Below, one piece after another: positions 5,742-10,482 of a DNA stretch of 10,482 nucleotides. Within the stretch, counting starts at the first letter, position 1; each line of letters opens with the position of its first letter. This DNA is from BQJD01 sp965652415 (GTDB lineage Bacteria > Pseudomonadota > Gammaproteobacteria > Arenicellales > CAJQKF01), in assembly GCA_965652415.1 (NCBI GenBank), contig CBFGVH010000109.1, forward strand, positions 1-10,482. The letters are read 5' to 3'. The notes below the pieces were generated by a model, which did not search any database, had not been told where the DNA came from, and was given only the letters and a program-made list of their open reading frames with translations. The position numbers and the translations under genes are program-made.

Positions 5742-7940
5742 TCAGTTCTGGAGTTCGCCGAAGTGCATGCGCACCGAAGGACTGGGCACGCCATCGAGGG
5801 CGACCTGCACGTCGACCAGGGCGCCGCACGAGCCGCAGCACAGGTGACGAAGCGCGAAACGGCCCTGGTCGTAGTCCTCGCCGCGCACAGGGCCCGCGGC
5901 GTGCATCGGCGTGACGAACTCTCTCAGGCTGGCGAGGATGTTCTCCCCCGGCGCACCGTGAACGTGGCCGCAGTAGCCGCAGCGGATCTGTCCGTGGTCG
6001 AGGTCCGCCACCAGGCAGTCGGCGTAACGATGGCTGCCGCTGCCTTCGAATACCCACGCCGATCTGCCGCGCGGCACCCTCGAGCGCGACAGCCGCTCCT
6101 TGCGTATCAGTTCGCGGCGCGCCGTGGTCCGGTCTTCGTCGACGGAGCCGTCGTCCGCGAGTTCCACCCCGAACACGTCGTGCGCGATACGTGCGGACAC
6201 GGCGCCGCGCGCCACGTCCTCGGCCACGGCGACGGACTCGCGGGCGAGCGGGTCGCCGTATCCGCCGCCGGCCTGCCAGCTGTGGTACCACACGTCGCCG
6301 CGCGCCATCGGCGTGCGCTCGTGCTTGCTGGCGAGAACCTCGAGCCGCCCGTCGATGTCCTCGAGCGACGCCGGCAGGGCCGCGCCCTCGTCGATGCGCC
6401 GGGCGATGTCGGTGTCGACCACCCGGGCGATACGGATCGCCGCCCCGGGCATCCCTCCGCCCAGGCCGATGGCGTTGGGCATCTCGGCCCCGGTGCCGGC
6501 GAACAGCCCCTCGAGAAAATCGTCGGGGGCGCCGTACATCGTGTAGGCGAGTTCACCCGAGCGGCCGCCGCGGTAGCGGCCGGGGCCGCCGGAGTCCTTC
6601 AGGTGGCGGCGGAACAGGTACAACACCGGGTACTCCGCCTCCTGGTCCTCGATGTTCGGCATGTTGGGGGTGGTGTTGAACACGATGCCCGCCGTGTCCA
6701 CGCCGTCGGCGTAGGTTCGCGCCCCACCCCCGCCGCCGAAATGGCTCATCTCGGTCGCCGCGAACGCAAAGCCGTGCTGGCTGGTGCCGGCGAAGATCGG
6801 CGCCATGGAGGTGCCGGACCATACCGCCATCGCCTGGTCCCGGTACCTGTCGGACGCAGCCAGCATGTGCGACAGGCAGCGCCAGCTGATATCGATGGTG
6901 ACGATCACCGCCGAGATCGTGGCCATGGCGCACGGCGCAGGATACGCGCAATTGTTTACTGTGCCTTCCTCGCTGATGATATCGATGCAATCGAGAACGC
7001 CGCGGTTCCAGGGAATGTCCCAGCACAGGTTGATGTAGACCGCCGACAAAACCGCCGCCTGCAGTCCGGAATAGGTGGAGTTGATCAGTCCGCGGGCATT
7101 GGCGCTCGTGCCCGTGAAGTCGAAGCACAGGCGGTCGCCAGACTTGGTCAGCGCACACGAGATGGTGTAGATCTCGTTGCGGTGGCCGTCGTTGTCGATG
7201 TACTGGAACTCCTGCCACGCGCCGTCCGGCAACTCGCGCAGGCGCTCGGCGAGCTTGTCGCGGGCATGGTCGATGGAGCCCTGCATCACCGAGCGGAAGG
7301 CATCGATACCCCAGGCCTGGATCAGTTCGAGAATGCGCTGCCGGCCGGTATTCAGGGCGGCGATCTGGCCGCGCACGTCGAGTCCCACCAGGGGATCGCG
7401 AACCTGGTTCTGTATCCACGCGAGCACGTCTTCGCGAACCCGGCCGTCTTCGACGATCTTGACCGGCGGCATCCTGAGCCCTTCCTGGTGGGTGTCGACG
7501 GCCTTGATCGAGAAGCCGCCCGGATCCATGCCGCCGGTGTCCAGCTGATGGCCGGACGCTCCGATCCACGCGACGATGGATCCGGCGTGGTATATCGGCG
7601 CCACGGTCGCGAAGTCCGGGTGGTGGATGGCACCGAGGTAAGGATCGTTGCAGATGAAGATGTCGCCGTCGCCGATGCCGGTCCCGGGCGCGGTCAGGCG
7701 GATGGTACTCTGCACGATCAGCGGCAGGACGTTGCCCTGGGTCACGATGTAGGGACCCACGGCGACCAGCGCGCCGTCGGGCTGCATGATGGCCGTGGCC
7801 GCATCGTTGCCGGTGATCAGGACGTTCGATCCCGAGCAGCGCATGTACTGGATGCCCATTTCCTCGGTGATGCTGAGAAGCCTGTGGTTCAGCACCTCGA
7901 AGGTAACCGGGTCGACAGCTGGAATTTCGGCGTGGTTCAT
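5742..7940 (-). CDS. hyuB: HyuB/oxoprolinase-B-type subunit with C-terminal AcxC-like cysteine domain
   Basis: Catalytic partner of HyuA in the hydantoinase/5-oxoprolinase/acetone carboxylase superfamily. The 732-residue protein opens with PVTFEVLNHRLLSI. It shows the metal and substrate site motifs NDPYLGAIHHPDF (98-110) and GASGHQLDTGG (127-137), and the C-terminal core signature WQAGGGYGDPL (555-565). The core normally ends near residue 600. Here about 110 further residues contain CGYCGH (C654, C657) and CCGSCGALVDV (C702, C705), a four-Cys zinc-ribbon pattern resembling the gamma subunit of acetone carboxylase. The start is ATG at 7940 within an ATGA overlap with the hyuA stop; a longer reading to 8135 would run back into hyuA and is not supported. 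The fusion argues for a carboxylase-like ATP-dependent reaction rather than plain hydantoin cleavage. The substrate is unknown. Confidence 0.94.
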   Translation of the reverse strand: MNHAEIPAVDPVTFEVLNHRLLSITEEMGIQYMRCSGSNVLITGNDAATAIMQPDGALVAVGPYIVTQGNVLPLIVQSTIRLTAPGTGIGDGDIFICNDPYLGAIHHPDFATVAPIYHAGSIVAWIGASGHQLDTGGMDPGGFSIKAVDTHQEGLRMPPVKIVEDGRVREDVLAWIQNQVRDPLVGLDVRGQIAALNTGRQRILELIQAWGIDAFRSVMQGSIDHARDKLAERLRELPDGAWQEFQYIDNDGHRNEIYTISCALTKSGDRLCFDFTGTSANARGLINSTYSGLQAAVLSAVYINLCWDIPWNRGVLDCIDIISEEGTVNNCAYPAPCAMATISAVIVTIDISWRCLSHMLAASDRYRDQAMAVWSGTSMAPIFAGTSQHGFAFAATEMSHFGGGGGARTYADGVDTAGIVFNTTPNMPNIEDQEAEYPVLYLFRRHLKDSGGPGRYRGGRSGELAYTMYGAPDDFLEGLFAGTGAEMPNAIGLGGGMPGAAIRIARVVDTDIARRIDEGAALPASLEDIDGRLEVLASKHERTPMARGDVWYHSWQAGGGYGDPLARESVAVAEDVARGAVSARIAHDVFGVELADDGSVDEDRTTARRELIRKERLSRSRVPRGRSAWVFEGSGSHRYADCLVADLDHGQIRCGYCGHVHGAPGENILASLREFVTPMHAAGPVRGEDYDQGRFALRHLCCGSCGALVDVQVALDGVPSPSVRMHFGELQN

Positions 7941-10030
7941 GAGCGGGGGATTCCGGTCCCGGTGGTGAAGACATGGGTATTGCGATACTCGTCTATCCGG
8001 GCATGCTGGCCCGAGAGCACGACGATGGTGGTGCCGGGGTGTTCGATTACCACCGGACCGTCCAGGTGAGCTCCCGCGGCCAGGCCGGTGCCGTCGTAGA
8101 TCGGCGTGGGGATCATCGAACGGCGGCGCGGACAATAGGTCGGGCGCTCGGCTACCGGCTTCGCCTCACCGCCGCTCTCGGCACGCTCGGCGGAGAATTC
8201 CGGCACCAGCCCGACCGCGTCCACGCCGTAGTTGACCAGTTCGATGCCCGCGTCGCGCAATGCGGCACCCTGGCCGAACAGCCGTTCGTACTCTCGCTCG
8301 AAGTCCTCGGCCAGGCGCGCCATGCCGATGTCGTCGACCACCGCCGGGGCGGCAATCCTGAGGTTGTTGACCTGGCGGCGGTAACGGGCCTCGACCCAGC
8401 GCTCGAAGCGGTGCCTGGCCGGCGGCACATCGGCGTCGAGCAGTCTCTGACGACCGTCCGTCTCCATGGTGGTAAACAGTTCCTCGATCGCGTTCGGCGG
8501 CTGCGGCAGGACCAGCGGATGCGAGGTCTGCAGGCTGAAGCGGATGTGCGACCTGGCGGCGCCGTAGGCCGAGTGCACGGTGGCATGGAACGGGATGATG
8601 ATCTCGCCGACGCCGACCTCCTCGCCATAGGAGGCGGCATGCACCGGACCGGCACCGCCGTAGGCCATCATCACGAAGTTGCGCGAATCGTAGCCGCGCT
8701 CCAACGTGCACTTGTGGATCAGGTCCGCCATCTGGCTGTCTATGACCTGCTTGATACCGGCTGCGGCGGCAATCACGTCTCCCCCGAACAGGGGGTCGGC
8801 GATGCGGCTCTTGATCGCCGCGACCGCGTGTTCGGGGTGCAGCGCCATGCGCCCACCGAGGAAGTTGTCCGGCGAGATGTAGCCGAGCACCAGGTCGGCG
8901 TCGGTCACGGTGGGCTCGGCGCCACCCAGGCCGTAGCAGGCCGGTCCCGGAGACGACGAGGCGCTTTGCGGCCCGATTCTCAGGCGCCGGCCGTCGACCC
9001 AGGCGATGGAGCCGCCGCCCGCGCCGATGGAGGCGAGATCCACCATCGGCAGTCGAAGCTGGTACTGGTTGAGAACCGTGTCGTTGGTGTGGCCCCAGCG
9101 TCCGTTCTCGATGATCGCCACCTTGAACGTCGTGCCGCCTACATCGGTCGCTATCACGTTTCGCTGCCCGAGAGTTGCCGCAACCTCGGCGGCACCGACC
9201 ACGCCGGCCGCAGGCCCGGACTCGATAGTGAAGATCGGGATCGTCTGCGCGGTGGTGGTCACGCCGCCGTTGGCCTGGACGATCAGCAGTTTCTGCTTCA
9301 GGCCGATATCACGCAGCGTCGCCTCGAGCCTGCTGATGTAGCGATCGATCACCGGGCCGACATAGGCGTTGAACATCGCCGTGGCGCTGCGTTCGTACTC
9401 GCCCATGACGGGAGCGACTTCGGAGGAGACCGACACGTAGACGAGCGGCACCTCGCGCCCGAGGATTTCCCGCACCCGCTGCTCGTGGGCCGGATTCTTG
9501 TGCGAAAACACGAGCGCCACCGCCACCGCCTCGTAGCCGCCGTCTCGAATGCGCCGGACGGCGTCGAATACGGATTCTTCGTCGAGCGGGCACACCACCC
9601 TGCCTTGGGCGTCGACCCGCTCGATGACATCGAATATGTCCCGCTCATCGACCAGGAGGCGCGGTTTCTGGGTCTGGCGATAATGATGGCGTTCGAACAC
9701 GCTGAGCCCGGCGACTCGCCCGGTGGCGCGCATGATGGTCAGCGTGTCGGCGAAGCCGCGGGTCGTGATGACAGCCGTGTGCGCGCCTGTGAACGAGAAC
9801 ACCGCGTTGCTGGACTGCGTGGTGGCGTGAATCATGCGCTCGGTGCGCGACAGAAGCTCCGAGACTTCGATTCCCACCTCGCGGGCGGCGTCGGACAGGC
9901 CATCGATGACCCCCTTCTGCAGGTCGTCGACAGTGGTGAGCGACTTACCGGCGTGGGTCCTGCCCCGTTCGTTGTCGATCACGACGACGTCGGTGAAGGT
10001 GCCACCGATGTCCACGGCTACGGTGTACAT
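7937..10030 (-). CDS. hyuA: HyuA/oxoprolinase-A-type ATP-dependent subunit
   Basis: ATP-binding subunit of the hydantoinase/oxoprolinase/acetone carboxylase superfamily, which activates the substrate (for example by phosphorylation) together with HyuB. The 697-residue product is full length. It starts with the actin-like phosphate loop DIGGTFTD (residues 7-14). TIESGPAAGVVGA (268-280), DVGGTTFKVAI (296-306), SIGAGGGSIAWVDG (334-347) and SPGPACYG (360-367) mark the nucleotide fold, and YGGAGPVHA (457-465) the second half. The C-terminal domain from about 510 carries the YGVDAVG region typical of these subunits. The start ATG at 10030 has GAGGAG 11 nt upstream, a somewhat long spacer; no better start is seen. 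It is the first gene of the operon and overlaps hyuB by four bases. The hyu symbol marks family membership; the actual substrate is not known. Confidence 0.94.
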   Translation of the reverse strand: MYTVAVDIGGTFTDVVVIDNERGRTHAGKSLTTVDDLQKGVIDGLSDAAREVGIEVSELLSRTERMIHATTQSSNAVFSFTGAHTAVITTRGFADTLTIMRATGRVAGLSVFERHHYRQTQKPRLLVDERDIFDVIERVDAQGRVVCPLDEESVFDAVRRIRDGGYEAVAVALVFSHKNPAHEQRVREILGREVPLVYVSVSSEVAPVMGEYERSATAMFNAYVGPVIDRYISRLEATLRDIGLKQKLLIVQANGGVTTTAQTIPIFTIESGPAAGVVGAAEVAATLGQRNVIATDVGGTTFKVAIIENGRWGHTNDTVLNQYQLRLPMVDLASIGAGGGSIAWVDGRRLRIGPQSASSSPGPACYGLGGAEPTVTDADLVLGYISPDNFLGGRMALHPEHAVAAIKSRIADPLFGGDVIAAAAGIKQVIDSQMADLIHKCTLERGYDSRNFVMMAYGGAGPVHAASYGEEVGVGEIIIPFHATVHSAYGAARSHIRFSLQTSHPLVLPQPPNAIEELFTTMETDGRQRLLDADVPPARHRFERWVEARYRRQVNNLRIAAPAVVDDIGMARLAEDFEREYERLFGQGAALRDAGIELVNYGVDAVGLVPEFSAERAESGGEAKPVAERPTYCPRRRSMIPTPIYDGTGLAAGAHLDGPVVIEHPGTTIVVLSGQHARIDEYRNTHVFTTGTGIPRS

Positions 10031-10041
10031 GAAACAGCGAA

Positions 10042-10047
10042 CTCCTC
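10042..10047 (-). promoter_or_regulatory. Ribosome binding site of hyuA, long spacer
   Basis: GAGGAG on the minus strand, 11 nt before the hyuA ATG at 10030. The spacing is longer than ideal, but no alternative ATG, GTG or TTG lies closer in frame and the DIGGTFTD loop begins at residue 7, so the start is still well supported. Confidence 0.6.
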
Positions 10048-10110
10048 AAGTGAAGGCCTGCACCAGGCGCGCCTTATCGCCCTTGTCTGTCGGGCAGAAT
10101 ATTTTCAGTA

Positions 10111-10140
10111 ATTTTAGTACAACCTTGACGATCCTCGCAA
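10111..10140 (-). promoter_or_regulatory. Predicted sigma-70 promoter of the hyuA operon
   Basis: On the minus strand TTGCGA (10140-10135, 4 of 6 to the -35 consensus) is followed after 18 bp by TAAAAT (10116-10111, 5 of 6 to the -10 consensus) in a locally AT-rich patch. The start would fall near 10104, giving a leader of about 75 nt before the hyuA ATG. This is a visual match, without experimental support. The best promoter-like sequence I see for the leftward operon is here. Confidence 0.45.
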
Positions 10141-10265
10141 CCCCCACGCAATCTGGCGATGGTACTTCCTTGCAGGGGACCTGACGATCCGGAGACGACG
10201 CGCACCGTTGGTCGACGAGAACAGGAGGCGGGGGATCTGGAAGTTCAGCCTCGCATCGCGACCGA

Positions 10266-10285
10266 GAGTCCGAGACTATGGACTC
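10266..10285. promoter_or_regulatory. Inverted repeat GAGTCC-N8-GGACTC, candidate operator
   Basis: Perfect 6-bp arms at 10266-10271 and 10280-10285 separated by 8 bp. The symmetry and arm spacing suit a dimeric DNA-binding protein. It lies between the two divergent transcription units, about 90 bp upstream of the predicted rightward start. No matching second copy was noticed near the tctC leader. Confidence 0.3.
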
Positions 10286-10318
10286 AGTGAAAGATTCAAT
10301 TGAAATGAATGATCACAA

Positions 10319-10332
10319 TTGACATGGGTCAA
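10319..10332 (+). promoter_or_regulatory. FNR/CRP-family binding site, TTGAC-N4-GTCAA
   Basis: TTGACATGGGTCAA is a perfect 5-bp inverted repeat with a 4-bp centre, one base per half-site away from the FNR consensus TTGAT-N4-ATCAA and like boxes of FNR/NNR-type regulators in proteobacteria. Its centre (10325.5) lies about 41 bp upstream of the start expected from the -10-like TATATC, the classic class II activator position. An ATGGG/CCCAT inverted repeat (10324-10340) overlaps it. Confidence 0.55.
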
Positions 10333-10352
10333 ATTCCCATATGCAGCGCCGC

Positions 10353-10358
10353 TATATC
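10353..10358 (+). promoter_or_regulatory. Predicted -10 element of the rightward gene
   Basis: TATATC, 4 of 6 to TATAAT, with no matching -35 at 16-18 bp; instead the FNR-type box occupies the activator position. Transcription would start near 10365-10367, giving a leader of about 33 nt before the ATG at 10399. This pattern fits a promoter that needs an activator. Confidence 0.4.
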
Positions 10359-10398
10359 GTGCACTCATCGAGAACTTGAACCCTACGGAGTCATCGAC

Positions 10399-10482
10399 AT
10401 GCTTGCCGACAAACCACATCTCTACCGGACCCTCAAGGCGGGACCGTCCTGCCGCAAACCCGACTGTGGCGCCTCGTGCGAC
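10399..10482 (+). CDS. 5' end of a divergent gene with Cys-rich N-terminus (partial, unidentified)
   Basis: ATG at 10399 follows GGAG (10387-10390) at an 8-nt spacing and stays open for 28 codons to the window edge. The product starts MLADKPHLYRTLKAG and then has a cysteine cluster, C18-x4-C23-x3-C27, within PSCRKPDCGASCD. There is no signal peptide or membrane segment in what is visible. The cysteines could bind a metal or an iron-sulfur cluster, but I do not recognise the family. The upstream FNR-type box suggests expression in low oxygen or under nitrogen oxides. It is transcribed away from the hyu operon, so a role in the same pathway cannot be assumed. Confidence 0.6.
   Translation, partial: MLADKPHLYRTLKAGPSCRKPDCGASCD

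Larger units (their letters stand above)
10031..10398. other. 368-bp divergent intergenic region
   Basis: Holds the regulatory sites of both directions: the hyuA ribosome site and putative promoter on the left, the GAGTCC inverted repeat and FNR-type box on the right. The segment 10291-10345 is clearly AT-rich against the GC-rich background and includes the palindromes TTCAATTGAA (10295-10304) and TGATCA (10310-10315). The middle (about 10141-10265) shows no gene, RNA or convincing structure. A 14-codon ATG frame at 10278-10322 lacks a ribosome site and is not called. Confidence 0.7.

Noticed and set aside
5763..8069. Long plus-strand open frame (768 codons) opposite hyuB
   Set aside because: Its translation is rich in Arg, His, Asp and Gly with no domain signature. 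It arises because the GC-rich codons of hyuB leave few stops on the other strand; hyuB itself has clear family motifs.
7973..10111. Long plus-strand open frame (712 codons) opposite hyuA
   Set aside because: Same antisense artefact; no recognisable motif, and hyuA is unambiguous with DIGGTFTD and DVGGTTFKVAI.
10126..10190. 9-bp direct repeat TGACGATCC at 10126-10134 and 10182-10190
   Set aside because: A repeat of this length is expected by chance at a fair rate in about 370 bp; no symmetry or third copy supports it.
10278..10322. Small plus-strand frame of 14 codons starting MDSVKDSIEM
   Set aside because: No ribosome binding site, and it runs into the FNR-type box and promoter region.

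Overview
The window is GC-rich with strong third-position GC bias. Its gene families (Bug/TctC solute receptors, TctA/TctB permeases, HyuA/HyuB-type enzymes, XRE-cupin regulators) point to a free-living proteobacterium, most likely alpha- or betaproteobacterial. The class is inferred from gene content only. No rRNA, tRNA, CRISPR array, transposase or phage gene was seen. The region looks like an accessory catabolic island dedicated to one substrate.

Almost everything lies on the minus strand and reads from right to left. A shared 368-bp intergenic region (10031-10398) separates a leftward operon from a rightward gene that is cut off by the window edge. The leftward block starts with hyuA (10030-7937), hyuB (7940-5742), a fumarylacetoacetate hydrolase (FAH)-family gene (5721-4852) and an XRE-cupin regulator (4852-4205). 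Their junctions are very tight: an ATGA overlap, a 20-nt gap and a TGATG overlap. After a 171-nt gap holding a 12-bp direct repeat and a GC-rich hairpin comes a transport block: tctC (4033-3053), an NMT1/ABC-type solute-binding-like protein (about 3055-2069), tctB (2072-1629) and tctA (1582-89). At the far left, the last 24 codons of a possible convergent plus-strand gene are seen (2-76).

Working model (inference): TctC and TctAB import an organic acid. HyuA (ATP-dependent, actin-like fold) and HyuB act on it together. HyuB carries a C-terminal four-cysteine domain resembling the gamma subunit of acetone carboxylase, so this pair is more likely a ketone or acyl carboxylase, or a related ATP-dependent enzyme, than a simple hydantoinase. 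The FAH-family enzyme would then act on the resulting keto acid. The XRE-cupin protein is the likely local regulator.

The most notable points are these: (1) the HyuB/AcxC-like fusion; (2) a second, ABC-type binding protein with no visible signal peptide and no ABC permease inside a tripartite tricarboxylate transporter operon; (3) that protein's N-terminus continuing upstream of its only ATG to the tctC stop with no canonical start, in a way one extra G in a GGGG run would explain; (4) an FNR/CRP-type box, TTGAC-N4-GTCAA, placed about 41 bp upstream of a predicted start for the truncated rightward gene, whose product begins with a Cys-rich segment.
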